A stretch of DNA of 57,707 nucleotides. Source: Roseihalotalea indica (GTDB lineage Bacteria; Bacteroidota; Bacteroidia; Cytophagales; Cyclobacteriaceae). How positions within the stretch are numbered: the stretch's first letter is position 1; every line of letters begins with the position of its first letter. Location of the stretch: contig NZ_JAINFL010000021.1 of assembly GCF_022458895.1 (NCBI RefSeq), forward strand, positions 1-57,707, read 5' to 3'. This document shows, piece after piece, positions 17,939 through 25,947 of this stretch. The position numbers and the translations under genes were made by a program. The notes under the pieces were generated by a model. The model was given only the letters and a program-made list of their open reading frames with translations, was not told where the DNA came from and did not search any database.

Positions 17939-18057
17939 AAGGTGGGTTGTTCGGGAAATTTGCCTGGAAAATAAGAAATTAGACAGGATAAGTAAAACGG
18001 AAAGGCTACTACAAAAGAGAATACTGGTTTGCCTACCACAAGGGGCGTAACAAAATC

Positions 18058-18090
18058 AAAACCCATAAGAAAATGGTTCCTATGGGTTTT
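18058..18090 (-). terminator. Hairpin, probable terminator of the small acidic protein gene
   Basis: AAAACCCATA (18058-18067) and TATGGGTTTT (18081-18090) form a 10-bp stem with a 13-base loop. On the minus strand it is followed by a moderately T-rich stretch. It lies about 120 bases after the stop of the gene at 18209-18535 and 120 bases before the start of the M20 gene. Confidence 0.5.
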
Positions 18091-18208
18091 ATGGAATCTT
18101 AAGTAAGCGTGTTTTCAAAAGAATTGTACTTGACAATGGCGATATGAGAGCCTGTGCCTTATATTTGGAAGATAGGCAAATAAGCCTCAGCAATTGCCGA
18201 AATAAGGC

Positions 18209-18535
18209 TTAGTAATCGTCGTCATCATCACTATCAGACTCTTCCACGTCTTCATCTGAAGCAAACTCATCGCCACCTGAAAAATCGCTGCGCAGCGTGC
18301 CATCATCATCGTAGTCTTCGTCCTCCTCAATAATTTGTCGGGCCTCCATTACAGTCATCCTGATCAGGTAGTAAATCTCTTCGGTTTCAAACGGTAGGGC
18401 CGATACTTTTTTTCCTTCCCGGTTGGTGAAGGTAATGAGGTTATCTTCAAAGCCATAGGGATATTCAACCTTAACACGCTCTATGATTTCGTCAGGTAAT
18501 GCATCATAATCCTTTACAATTCTCTTCTTATCCAT
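18209..18535 (-). CDS. Small conserved acidic cytoplasmic protein
   Basis: 108 residues. The first two thirds form a compact folded region (IVKDYDALPDEIIERVKVEY, NLITFTNREGKKVSALPFET, YYLIRMTVMEARQIIEE). The last 35 residues are almost only Asp, Glu and Ser (VEESDSDDDDDY). I recall proteins of this design as widely conserved single genes in Bacteroidota without known function. The acidic tail suggests binding to a basic partner such as a ribosomal or DNA-binding protein. It starts at an ATG at 18535 and is transcribed divergently from the PAS protein gene, across a 215-base AT-rich gap. Confidence 0.75.
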   Translation of the reverse strand: MDKKRIVKDYDALPDEIIERVKVEYPYGFEDNLITFTNREGKKVSALPFETEEIYYLIRMTVMEARQIIEEDEDYDDDGTLRSDFSGGDEFASDEDVEESDSDDDDDY

Positions 18536-18750
18536 GTATGGCAGATTTTTGGGTTGGTTTAGATAATGCGCCTATTTTAAAAACACTCTGTGAGAAAATC
18601 AACATATTTTTTGCTGTTCGCCAAAGATAGAGACTAAAATAAAACAAGCAAGATTGATCATTGGCTTTCGTACGGTAAGTTAAAAAAAAATGTTTTATTG
18701 CCTTTCTTTTGTATATTATCAATGTAAGGTAGTATAACAACCAACCAATT

Positions 18751-20088
18751 GTGAACCTATCGCCCGATTTTCTAAAATTTATTGCTGAACGTAGTCGGGA
18801 CCCTATGCTTGAGTTTTCGGATCAGGGTATCTTACGGCAAGCAAATCGCGCTGCCCAACGTTTGTTTGGCTGGAGCGAAGGAGAGAGAGTCTTTCTGCAT
18901 GACTTACAGCTATATATAAGTGACCAGGAGGTGCTCACCTGGGAATATCTCCAGCAACAAAAAAAGCCATCTATCTTACCCATTGTAGTTTCTTACACTC
19001 TTCGGGCAAAGAAAATGTTATTCTTCCGTTTGTCAGTAGAGTTGTCTACTTATCGCACGTCTTCTTCTTACTTTCTGGTTTTAACTCCCATCCCCAACAA
19101 GGGAGTGGATTTTGCAGATTACCAGCTGGCCGAAGAAAAGTTTTATAAGGCATTTCATCTGAGCCCTGATGCTATTAGCATTACCCGCCTTTCTGATGGG
19201 CTTTTTCTGGAAGTAAACGAGGGTTTTGTTCACATTTCGGGATACAGGCGTGAGGAGTTGATTGGAGAAACTTCTATTGGTATGAGCTTCTGGCCGGATT
19301 CAGTTGCGAGAGACCAATTGGTGGCTCAGCTGCAAAGCCAGGGGGAAGGTTTTATGGAAGTTCAGTTTCAGGTTAAGAACGGAGATCTGATTGATGGACA
19401 AATTAATGCGCGGGTAATTGATATTTATGGAGAACCCTGTCTGATTAGTGTAGTACGTGATCTGCGGGAGCAAAAAGCTATAGAGAGAGCCTTACAGAAG
19501 AGTGAAAAACGGTTGCAGGTAATTAACCGAGCAACCAACGATGCCGTTTGGGATTGGGATCTGGAAACCGACCGCCTCGAGTGGAACGAAGGTATCCATG
19601 CTATTTTTGGCTATAATCAGGAAGAAATTGAACCGTATATCTCTTGGTGGGAACAAAAAATTCATGAAGAAGACCGCCAGCGCGTAGTAGAACGAATACA
19701 CCGCTTTGTGCAGCAAGCGCAAGATCGGTGGTTTGATAAATACCGAATGGCTCGAAAAGATGGTTCTTATGCTTACGTATATGACAAGGGGCATATTATC
19801 ACTAATGAGCAGGGAAAGCCGGTCAGGATGGTCGGAGGCATTGTAGATATTACCGATCGGGTGCTAGCCGAAGAGAGCCTGATGATTCGGAACCGTCAGA
19901 TTGCCGAATACTCTTTTTTCAACTCTCATAAGGTGAGAGGGCCTGTCAGTCGATTACTGGGCTTAGTCAATCTAGTTCAGTTTGACGAAACCTCAGAAGA
20001 AGACCGAGGAAAGTGGCTGGAGGAAATTAAAATAGCTGCCGAAGAGATCGATGAGATGATCCGGGAAATCACTAAAATCTTTTATTGA
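18751..20088 (+). CDS. PAS-domain protein ending in a histidine-kinase dimerisation helix, no ATPase domain
   Basis: 445 residues with a GTG start; an in-frame stop lies at 18730-18732, so no earlier start is possible. It has three PAS domains: residues about 5-110, 130-250 (FYKAFHLSPDAISITRLSDG) and 260-380, the last a PAS_3 type with FGYNQEEIEPYISWWEQKIH. The C terminus carries an H-box like that of the DHp domain, with His393 in FFNSHKVRGPVSRLLGL, and then stops at 445 with a second helix (EEIDEMIREITKIFY). The catalytic HATPase domain is missing. It may be a phospho-acceptor or dimerisation partner for another kinase. No membrane segments; cytoplasmic. Confidence 0.8.
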   Translation: MNLSPDFLKFIAERSRDPMLEFSDQGILRQANRAAQRLFGWSEGERVFLHDLQLYISDQEVLTWEYLQQQKKPSILPIVVSYTLRAKKMLFFRLSVELSTYRTSSSYFLVLTPIPNKGVDFADYQLAEEKFYKAFHLSPDAISITRLSDGLFLEVNEGFVHISGYRREELIGETSIGMSFWPDSVARDQLVAQLQSQGEGFMEVQFQVKNGDLIDGQINARVIDIYGEPCLISVVRDLREQKAIERALQKSEKRLQVINRATNDAVWDWDLETDRLEWNEGIHAIFGYNQEEIEPYISWWEQKIHEEDRQRVVERIHRFVQQAQDRWFDKYRMARKDGSYAYVYDKGHIITNEQGKPVRMVGGIVDITDRVLAEESLMIRNRQIAEYSFFNSHKVRGPVSRLLGLVNLVQFDETSEEDRGKWLEEIKIAAEEIDEMIREITKIFY

Positions 20089-20102
20089 TTTTGGGTTATT
20101 GA

Positions 20103-20134
20103 GATTAGCGGTTAGAGGTTGGAGAACGCTAATC
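20103..20134. repeat. Hairpin between convergent genes
   Basis: GATTAGCG (20103-20110) is complementary to CGCTAATC (20127-20134) with a 16-base loop. It lies just after the PAS gene and before the 3' end of the facing DUF6787 gene. There is no T run, so termination is possible but unproven. Confidence 0.3.
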
Positions 20135-20190
20135 GGAGACGGTAAACTGAATAGAATATGAGGCTATAATAGCTGAAGTTCTATATCATT

Positions 20191-20544
20191 TTATCGTGAG
20201 AAAAGACGGGAAATAGCCCGTAGCATTTTTTTCTCCTTTTCCCAGAAGAAGTGAAATTGTCCTAAAAGTGTACCATACGCTAAAAGCAAAATCTGATAGG
20301 CCGGCATCACAAAGAGGATATACGTTATGGTTTTTACCCATATGTTGGTTGTCTCATCAAAACCAATCCATCCGAACAAGGCTTTGCGCAGCATAACCAC
20401 CGTGCTACCGGTAAGCGAAAAAACGACCAGCACTAGTATTACCTGCCAGATGCTTTCCAGATGCCATTTCGTTTGAAGTTTTTGTAAGAATGAGGGCTTT
20501 TCAATTTGAGCAGTAGCGACTGAATTGGATGTCTCTTTTTTCAT
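20191..20544 (-). CDS. DUF6787-type membrane protein
   Basis: 117 residues. Two membrane spans are clear: SIWQVILVLVVFSLTGSTVV and a second near TITYILFVMPAYQILLLAYG. Between them lies MLRKALFGWIGFDE, and the tail is basic, FFWEKEKKMLRAISRLF. I recall this layout as the small DUF6787 family of Bacteroidota, sometimes mislabelled as a diacylglyceryl transferase. No catalytic residues are apparent. It faces the PAS gene and is transcribed alone. Function unknown. Confidence 0.7.
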   Translation of the reverse strand: MKKETSNSVATAQIEKPSFLQKLQTKWHLESIWQVILVLVVFSLTGSTVVMLRKALFGWIGFDETTNIWVKTITYILFVMPAYQILLLAYGTLLGQFHFFWEKEKKMLRAISRLFSR

Positions 20545-20788
20545 GAACCTAAAGTCTACTTTTCTTTACTTCTTCAAATATAAGCGTGCAAGTAACGCAA
20601 AAACATGATAAATGTCAGGTTTCGTTCAATTTTATTGCAACTAGCTTAACCTTAGAAGAATCCATAAGCTTTAATGGGCTGATAAAAGCGTTTTTTCAGA
20701 AAAGAGGAACCAGATAAAAAACGAAAGAGGGCAAAACGATAGAGCGCTTTTCCAGTTCACATTAATGATAAAACCCATATTTCAACCT

Positions 20789-21529
20789 ATGAAACAACGA
20801 ATTTTTTACTTATTATTTTCTTTTTTCTTGTTTAGTAACACTTCCGGTTTTGCCCAATGGAAGGCGAATCTGGAATCCGGAGTGGTATTCAGTGGGTACA
20901 ATGATGTGCGTATTCCCGGCAGCTCGGGTACCTTTTTTTCATTGGATGATGATCTTTCTGCCTTAAGCACCATTTATTACCGCGTTCGTCTTCAGTACAC
21001 ACTGAACAACAAGCATACTTTTAGCGCACTGTTTGCCCCACTCACCGTCAATTACGAAGGTGCCTTTGATCAGGAAGTTCGCTTTTTTAATCAAACCTTT
21101 CCGGGCAACCTGCCGGTTCGGGCAAACTATCAGTTCAATTCGTATCGTTTCACCTATCGCTATGAGTTTCCGCGTACCGGAAGGTTTCAGTGGGGTATCG
21201 GGGCTACGGCGAAGATCCGCGATGCCCTAATTCGTCTGCAAACGGATAATCTGAGTGAGGAAAAAACCAATGTAGGCTTCGTCCCGCTCATTAATTTCCG
21301 GGCAGAATGGTTTGTGAAAGAACGGTTATCATTGGTGCTGTTAGGAGATGCCTTAGCCTCGCCTCAGGGCCGGGCCGAAGATGTGTTAGTAGCCGGGTAC
21401 TTTTATCCCAGCCGGCGGGTGACGCTCAAAGCGGGTTACCGTATTCTGGAAGGGGGCGCTGATAACGATGAGGTCTATAATTTCACGCTGCTTCATTACG
21501 CCGTCATCGGTGGTATTGTCACATTTTAG
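20789..21529 (+). CDS. Exported outer-membrane beta-barrel-type protein
   Basis: The chosen ATG at 20789 begins MKQRIFYLLFSFFLFSNTSG, a normal signal peptide ending SGFAQ; an ATG 8 codons earlier would only spoil it. The mature part, about 225 residues, alternates polar and aromatic residues in strands (YRVRLQYTLNNKHTFSALFA, NYQFNSYRFTYRYEF, RRVTLKAGYRILEGGADND) and ends HYAVIGGIVTF with a C-terminal Phe, typical of small outer-membrane barrels. No close family recognised. It stands alone between two gaps of about 220 bases. Substrate or partner unknown. Confidence 0.7.
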   Translation: MKQRIFYLLFSFFLFSNTSGFAQWKANLESGVVFSGYNDVRIPGSSGTFFSLDDDLSALSTIYYRVRLQYTLNNKHTFSALFAPLTVNYEGAFDQEVRFFNQTFPGNLPVRANYQFNSYRFTYRYEFPRTGRFQWGIGATAKIRDALIRLQTDNLSEEKTNVGFVPLINFRAEWFVKERLSLVLLGDALASPQGRAEDVLVAGYFYPSRRVTLKAGYRILEGGADNDEVYNFTLLHYAVIGGIVTF

Positions 21530-21751
21530 TCTGCCAGGTTATATTGAAGGATTAGGAAGAAATTAATGAAGAGCCGTTTGTTTATAGTGTGGAGCTTAGG
21601 GAGCTCATTAATGTCTGATAATCAATAAAGATTATTACGGTTGATTTTGTATGTGATGTTTCGCCCTACTCAGAGTCACTCGAAGAGGACTCTGAGCGAG
21701 ATAGAAATTTGATTGCAAAATCAACTGTAATAAAGTCTAATATTCAAAAAA

Positions 21752-22303
21752 ATGAGATCAGTGCTAAGCAATGATAATCAACTATTTAAGTACGCAAAAA
21801 AGATAAAGCCTTACCTATTAATTGTAATGGTGATGTTAACGGCATGTGATTGTTATGTGGTTGTAAAAGGGAAAGTGGTATCCTCATCAACAGGAAAACC
21901 AATCAGCGGAGCTGAAATCATTATGGTTGATCAAGACCGGTCAGCAACTACTGATAGCGAGGGGGATTTTCTGATCGATAAGCAAACCGGATTTTGTTTT
22001 GAACCGGAAATAAAGGTTACTAAAGCTCATTATAAACCTTTTCAAGTCACTCTGGCATCTGATTCTAAAACCAGGTTATATCAGGTAAAATACCAGGAGC
22101 AATCAATTACTCTTGACCCGCCGGTCTATCTGGATTCAACAAAGAAAGAACCCTTTATTACCAGAACCTCAATTAACAAATTCAGTGAGGATTTTGAGAG
22201 GAAAGGAGATAGTCTCATTATTTTTCTTGATGATGATAACCCTGAGACGGAAATAGAAAGGATCAGGAAAAAACTGAAAACAGATTCTAATAATGCCAAA
22301 TAG
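21752..22303 (+). CDS. Lipoprotein with carboxypeptidase-regulatory-like domain
   Basis: 183 residues. A hydrophobic segment ends in the lipobox VMLTAC, followed by CYVVVKGKVVSSSTGKPISG, the start of a carboxypeptidase-regulatory (CarboxypepD_reg) beta sandwich, with AEIIMVDQDRSATTDSEGDF as its central strands. The C-terminal 60 residues are polar and charged and end in a Lys-rich tail. The leader before the lipobox is long (about 30 residues), so a later start is possible. It resembles single-domain surface lipoproteins of Bacteroidota. Binding partner unknown; transcribed alone. Confidence 0.7.
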   Translation: MRSVLSNDNQLFKYAKKIKPYLLIVMVMLTACDCYVVVKGKVVSSSTGKPISGAEIIMVDQDRSATTDSEGDFLIDKQTGFCFEPEIKVTKAHYKPFQVTLASDSKTRLYQVKYQEQSITLDPPVYLDSTKKEPFITRTSINKFSEDFERKGDSLIIFLDDDNPETEIERIRKKLKTDSNNAK

Positions 22304-22625
22304 CAAACTACTGGTAGATGCTATGAATTGAAAGCTAAGTACTTTCAATTTTACAATAACGAATGATATTGCGAGTGGCTGCCCTGCGGTACGTAGTCAG
22401 CATACTCCCGTAGAAGGCAAATTACTGATTAAATATGCCCAATGCACCATTCGCAAATAACCAATCATTGCGTGACAAACGACTTACTGCGGGTCAAGCC
22501 CCTCGCTTACTGCCTCCTCCCAAGTCCATTCGTCAGTTTACTATTGCCACTTGATTTGATAAAACCCCAGAGCCATCCAACAATAGAACTGATAAGCAGT
22601 TCAGTTACATAAACAAAAACCAACT
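22304..22625. other. Gene-free stretch before ybjQ-like gene
   Basis: 322 bases without a convincing frame. I see no terminator hairpin with a T run, no TTTG-N19-TAnnTTTG promoter and no known RNA. It may contain decayed coding sequence, but no family could be read from it. Confidence 0.4.
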
Positions 22626-22946
22626 ATGTTACTTACCACTACATCTACCTTACAGGACAAAACCGTTACTGAACATTTGGGCCTGGTATCGGGTGAGGCC
22701 ATCATCGGTGCCAATATTTTTCGTGATTTTTTTGCTGGTATTCGGGATATCGTCGGCGGACGGTCCGGGTCATACGAAAGGGCCTTGCGCGATGCCAAGG
22801 ATATTGCCCTTAAAGAGATGCAGGACGAAGCCAAGAAATTAGGGGCCAATGCGGTTATTGGCGTAGATCTGGATTATGAAACGGTAGGCAAAGAATCAGG
22901 AATGCTAATGGTGACTGCCAGTGGCACCGCTATTGTCTATCATTAA
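22626..22946 (+). CDS. YbjQ-family (UPF0145) heavy-metal-binding-domain protein
   Basis: 106 residues, the usual family size. Diagnostic segments are [39 protein letters not shown] and [19 protein letters not shown], with the C-terminal [13 protein letters not shown]. YbjQ proteins form pentameric barrels; the family has been called heavy-metal-binding from sequence but a function is not established. No signal peptide. It faces the TetR gene tail to tail with a gap of 11 bases. Confidence 0.9.
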   Translation: MLLTTTSTLQDKTVTEHLGLVSGEAIIGANIFRDFFAGIRDIVGGRSGSYERALRDAKDIALKEMQDEAKKLGANAVIGVDLDYETVGKESGMLMVTASGTAIVYH

Positions 22947-22957
22947 ATAGCGCGAAG

Positions 22958-23641
22958 TTACTTGGTGTTGGGGCACTTAATTGTTGAAAACACCATCGCT
23001 TTCACATATTGATAAATTTGCTCATGCAATACTGAACCTTCACCTTCTAATTCAGTGAGCGAAGGCAGATGTTGAGCAAAGAAAGCTTGCTGATGGGACG
23101 CCTCTAGAGCAGTGCTGATGAGGGCGTGCGCATAGGGGTAGTCTGCATTAATTTCTTTAACAATCGCAGCAATGCGCTTGCATAAATCTTTGTATCCCCG
23201 AAATAAACCACCCTTATTATCTTTGTCAACCTGCTTGGTCAGATAGGTTTTGTTAGATTCTGAAATTACAATACGGTACAGAGCCGTTTCATCAATATTG
23301 GCAAACGTAGGGTCAAATGCCACTTCATCGCAAAGAGCTTTTAGTGCTATTTGCAGCCTTTGTACCGGGTCATCAATATTATTTGTGCGGTAGTCAATCA
23401 GATATTCCATCCACTTCCAGTACCAGGCAATCAGGTAAATCAGCAGTTTATGCTTATTTTCAAAGTACCGGTATACCGAAGCTTCGGTCGACTGGATTTC
23501 TGTTGCCAGTTTTTTGAAAGTAAACTGTTCGAACCCAAGCATATCAATCATTCGGATACTGCTACTGATAATTTTAGATCCTAATTCAGTATGCTGAGGG
23601 TCGCGGGTAAAGTATCGATCGCTGAGACGTAGTGTAACCAT
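22958..23641 (-). CDS. TetR/AcrR-family transcriptional regulator
   Basis: 227 residues from the ATG at 23641. A start 22 codons earlier would add a hydrophobic leader unlike any TetR protein, so I reject it. The N-terminal helix-turn-helix reads MIDMLGFEQFTFKKLATEIQ then STEASVYRYFENKHKLLIYL, the standard TetR pattern. The C-terminal ligand domain is long and helical and contains WYWKWMEYLIDY. The ligand is unknown. The nearest genes are the convergent ybjQ-like gene and the merC locus upstream, 168 bases away. TetR proteins often control their own gene. Confidence 0.85.
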   Translation of the reverse strand: MVTLRLSDRYFTRDPQHTELGSKIISSSIRMIDMLGFEQFTFKKLATEIQSTEASVYRYFENKHKLLIYLIAWYWKWMEYLIDYRTNNIDDPVQRLQIALKALCDEVAFDPTFANIDETALYRIVISESNKTYLTKQVDKDNKGGLFRGYKDLCKRIAAIVKEINADYPYAHALISTALEASHQQAFFAQHLPSLTELEGEGSVLHEQIYQYVKAMVFSTIKCPNTK

Positions 23642-23808
23642 AATGCAAAAGGTGCCCCAAAAGTAGTAAATAAGGGGTACTTCCAAAAAAAAAATGATAG
23701 TTAGCACAGAATGGGGAACTGATTGATTTAAGAAAACTGATATTTGGAGGAGAGATCAAAAGCTAAGTAGCCAGAGTTGGAAGCAGCACAAACGGAGTAA
23801 TGGCAGTA

Positions 23809-24177
23809 TTATACGGTTACTTCTGAGGCTAGATGCTTCTTCTGAAAATGGATAAAATGCAGCGATGCCAGCACTGCCGAAGAAGCCATAGAAAGATACA
23901 GGGCTAGAATCCAATATTCATGTAGCAATAGAGTGATACTAAACACGCATACCGTACCCCACATGAAATGCGCCAGACGGCGATTAGTCTCATGCCGGGT
24001 GGCTGAGTAAACGGCCGTCCAGGCCAGTACTATAAACACCCAATCAAGATACTCCCACAAACCAGCGAAGCTTCCGGATGCCAAACCCGCAATCAGCAAA
24101 ACCGGTACCAGCAGGCAATGAATAATACATAAAATGGCACTGAGCATCCCCAGAATATCGGCTTGTCTAGACTTCAT
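23809..24177 (-). CDS. MerC-domain inner-membrane protein
   Basis: 122 residues with four membrane spans. The first span carries the MerC Cys signature, LCIIHCLLVPVLL (Cys and His). Then follow WVFIVLAWTAVYSATRHETN and two C-terminal helices. MerC is known as a mercury importer, but in Bacteroidota it is often found with Fur-type regulators and zinc genes, and a role with zinc or another soft metal is likely here. The promoter directly upstream has two TGCAA-N5-TTGCA operators overlapping its -33 and -7 elements, so expression is probably shut off by the Fur-family protein encoded 4 kb away. Confidence 0.8.
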   Translation of the reverse strand: MKSRQADILGMLSAILCIIHCLLVPVLLIAGLASGSFAGLWEYLDWVFIVLAWTAVYSATRHETNRRLAHFMWGTVCVFSITLLLHEYWILALYLSMASSAVLASLHFIHFQKKHLASEVTV

Positions 24178-24182
24178 AGTAT

Positions 24183-24237
24183 ATGCAACTCAATTGCAAA
24201 ATTAGTAAGCATTATCATAAATGCAACGAGATTGCAT
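24183..24237 (-). promoter_or_regulatory. merC promoter with two Zur/Fur-type operators
   Basis: Read on the plus strand, ATGCAACGAGATTGCAT (24221-24237) is a perfect 6-5-6 inverted repeat, and TGCAACTCAATTGCA (24184-24198) a perfect 5-5-5 one. On the minus strand a promoter GTTG-N19-TAATTTTG is readable (24224-24227 and 24197-24204). The distal operator covers its -33 element and the proximal operator overlaps its -7 element, a layout that fits repression. Confidence 0.65.
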
Positions 24238-24310
24238 AAAATAAGTTTGTCCTACCGACTAGTTTTATCGGCTTATTGAAATAATTAGGAGTTTTAAAGC
24301 GCAAGGAATA

Positions 24311-24342
24311 AAAAAAAGTGACCTGTACTCAAGCCACCTTTT
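24311..24342 (-). terminator. Probable terminator of the acidic lipoprotein gene
   Basis: On the minus strand AAAAGGTGGC is followed, after a short loop, by GGTCAC and a run of eight T. The stem is imperfect (one bulge), as is common in Bacteroidota terminators. It lies 20 bases past the stop of the gene at 24362-24964 and separates it from merC. Confidence 0.55.
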
Positions 24343-24361
24343 CTACACTAAATTAGCGATT

Positions 24362-24964
24362 TTACTGGATGGTAATATCCCAGGTAACATCCACATCTGA
24401 TTCACCGTCAGCAACACCTGAGGTAGCCGATTTAATATCCGGCTGGTGTTTCAGGATTACCTGAAATGCGCCAGTCATGGCATCTCCGGTTGTCCAGCTT
24501 GTTTCCAATCCTACCGGGTATCCGTTATCATCCATCGGGTCTTCGTAATTCACCTGATCAGCGCGATTATCGACATTTCCATTCCCGGTCGGGTCGGAAA
24601 AAATACCGTCGGTCCAGTTGAAAAAGAACATATGCTCGTCGCTTTCTTCTTCTACTTCTTCCGTTATACTTTCCGGGTTGTCGGGATCAATGGCATTAAT
24701 CAGATCAATATCCATCGTGTAAGTGGTATTAGCTGCTAACATAATATCAGTTAATACCGGAGCGCCACTTCCTTCGCCATCAGCATCTACCCAGGTAGCG
24801 GTCACCGGGGTGCCGCCACCTTCGGGAGTAAAGGTAAGGGTGATGTTGGTAATGGTTTCTTCGGAGTTCTCAGCCTCGGGAATGTCATCATCCTCTGTGC
24901 AGGCAGTAAAAAGCAATACAGGTGACAAAAGCAGTGCATAGACCGCCATGTAAGTCCATTTCAT
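24362..24964 (-). CDS. Acidic exported lipoprotein of the metal-receptor locus
   Basis: 200 residues from the ATG at 24964, which leads straight into a lipoprotein signal ending LLFTAC; a start 13 codons earlier adds an unlikely leader. The mature protein is very acidic (TEDDDIPEAENSEE, TEEVEEESDEHMFFFNW) with strands typical of a beta sandwich and a C-terminal VDVTWDITIQ. I recall similar lipoproteins beside zinc- or copper-type TonB receptors in Bacteroidota. A periplasmic or surface metal-binding role is inferred from the Asp/Glu/His content and from its place between merC and the small His-rich protein. Not proven. Confidence 0.7.
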   Translation of the reverse strand: MKWTYMAVYALLLSPVLLFTACTEDDDIPEAENSEETITNITLTFTPEGGGTPVTATWVDADGEGSGAPVLTDIMLAANTTYTMDIDLINAIDPDNPESITEEVEEESDEHMFFFNWTDGIFSDPTGNGNVDNRADQVNYEDPMDDNGYPVGLETSWTTGDAMTGAFQVILKHQPDIKSATSGVADGESDVDVTWDITIQ

Positions 24965-25062
24965 AATCAGAAATTTAAAGGTGTAAAAAATATACAAATG
25001 CACCTGTTACTTATTATTAATAAGGCGCAGGTTGAAAGAAATGTAAAAGGCAAAAGGGGAAG

Positions 25063-25410
25063 TTACACTACCGCTGGTGGGGCTCGAGGGGCGCCGTTAG
25101 CAGGTGCTTGGTAAAAAGCAATATCCTGTAAAAAGGAAAAATAAACGGTATTTTTAGTAACCAATGCCAGTTCTGGTAGCAGGTCGGGCATCGTATAGGT
25201 ATGGTGCACCAGCCAGTCGCAAAGGAAGCAACCCTGATCCGAGAGAAGAACATCGGTATCATGATCAAACTGGTGAGTCTGATAGGTACTGTCAGATGGC
25301 GTGTGGCTGTGTAAATGCCAGGAGAAACCAATGAGGTACAGGCACATCAGGTAGCTTAACAAGCCCCGGCTCAGGTGAATGTACCAATGATGGGATAGGT
25401 TTGGCATCAT
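25063..25410 (-). CDS. Small His-rich exported or membrane protein
   Basis: 115 residues from the ATG at 25410. An earlier start would place the operator inside the gene. It has one hydrophobic segment (LLSYLMCLYLIGFSW) followed at once by HLHSHTPSDS and HQFDHDTD, then GCFLCDWLVHHTY with a CxxC pair, and a C-terminal PAPPAVV-like tail. The His clusters and the CxxC suggest metal binding on the outer side of the inner membrane. I do not recognise a named family, though the design recalls DUF2946-type proteins near metal receptors. Controlled by the operator at 25442. Confidence 0.65.
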   Translation of the reverse strand: MMPNLSHHWYIHLSRGLLSYLMCLYLIGFSWHLHSHTPSDSTYQTHQFDHDTDVLLSDQGCFLCDWLVHHTYTMPDLLPELALVTKNTVYFSFLQDIAFYQAPANGAPRAPPAVV

Positions 25411-25441
25411 GGAGCGCAAAATAAGAAAGCATTCTCGGTAA

Positions 25442-25458
25442 ATGCAACTTTGTTTCAA
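25442..25458 (-). promoter_or_regulatory. Zur/Fur-type operator, one mismatch
   Basis: ATGCAACTTTGTTTCAA has the same half-site spacing as the merC and fur operators (TGCAA, five bases, TTGCA), with one change in the right half. It lies 32 bases before the ATG of the small His-rich protein. On the minus strand its GTTG can act as a -33 element, 20 bases from a near-consensus -7 at 25417-25424. Confidence 0.5.
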
Positions 25459-25542
25459 AAATTAAATTTCCAAGGTTTAAGGTTTGCTTTTCATTCTAAC
25501 CGTGGAGTGGTATATTATGAGGGAACCAATAATAGATGAGTT

Positions 25543-25896
25543 ATGCGACTATTTTTTGCTGTAATGATTCTTATTTTTTTTGCTCGGTGCTCAGAAGATG
25601 ATACATCTACCATACTCAGTCGACATTACTTTATAGGCAACTGGCAACTCGAAATGGGGTTGCCAATGTCTAATGAGATAACCTATCAACTTGAAGGGGA
25701 CAATAGCTACTCGGTTGCTGCCAATCGGGGATTGGGTTCCTTCGGCGGGGTTTGGTCATATAATGAGCAGGATAGAGAACTTTTAATGCAGGGAGCCAAC
25801 GGGCTGGTAATTTATGAAGTGCTAAATTTCTCTGAGAGCCGCTTTGAGGCCTTTGACAAAGAAAATGAGCAAATCGTTTTCTTTAATCGGCAGTGA
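25543..25896 (+). CDS. Small lipocalin-like lipoprotein
   Basis: 117 residues. The signal peptide ends in the lipobox FFARC. The mature part reads HYFIGNWQLEMGLPMSNEIT with a GNW motif, then YQLEGDNSYSV, FGGVWSYNEQDRELLM and a C-terminal strand with VFFNRQ. This short run of about seven strands is typical of lipocalin-like (DUF4923/lipocalin_4 type) lipoproteins of Bacteroidota. It lies on the plus strand between two minus-strand genes of the metal locus, and no operator is evident before it. Ligand unknown. Confidence 0.65.
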   Translation: MRLFFAVMILIFFARCSEDDTSTILSRHYFIGNWQLEMGLPMSNEITYQLEGDNSYSVAANRGLGSFGGVWSYNEQDRELLMQGANGLVIYEVLNFSESRFEAFDKENEQIVFFNRQ

Positions 25897-25947
25897 TGTT
25901 ACTTATCAAGAGACCCAGTTTCTTATAGCTTCCTCAATAAAAATCTT

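Noticed and set aside
18528..18740. 70-codon minus frame upstream of the small acidic protein gene
   Set aside because: It covers the AT-rich promoter gap between divergent genes, overlaps the start of the acidic protein gene and looks random.
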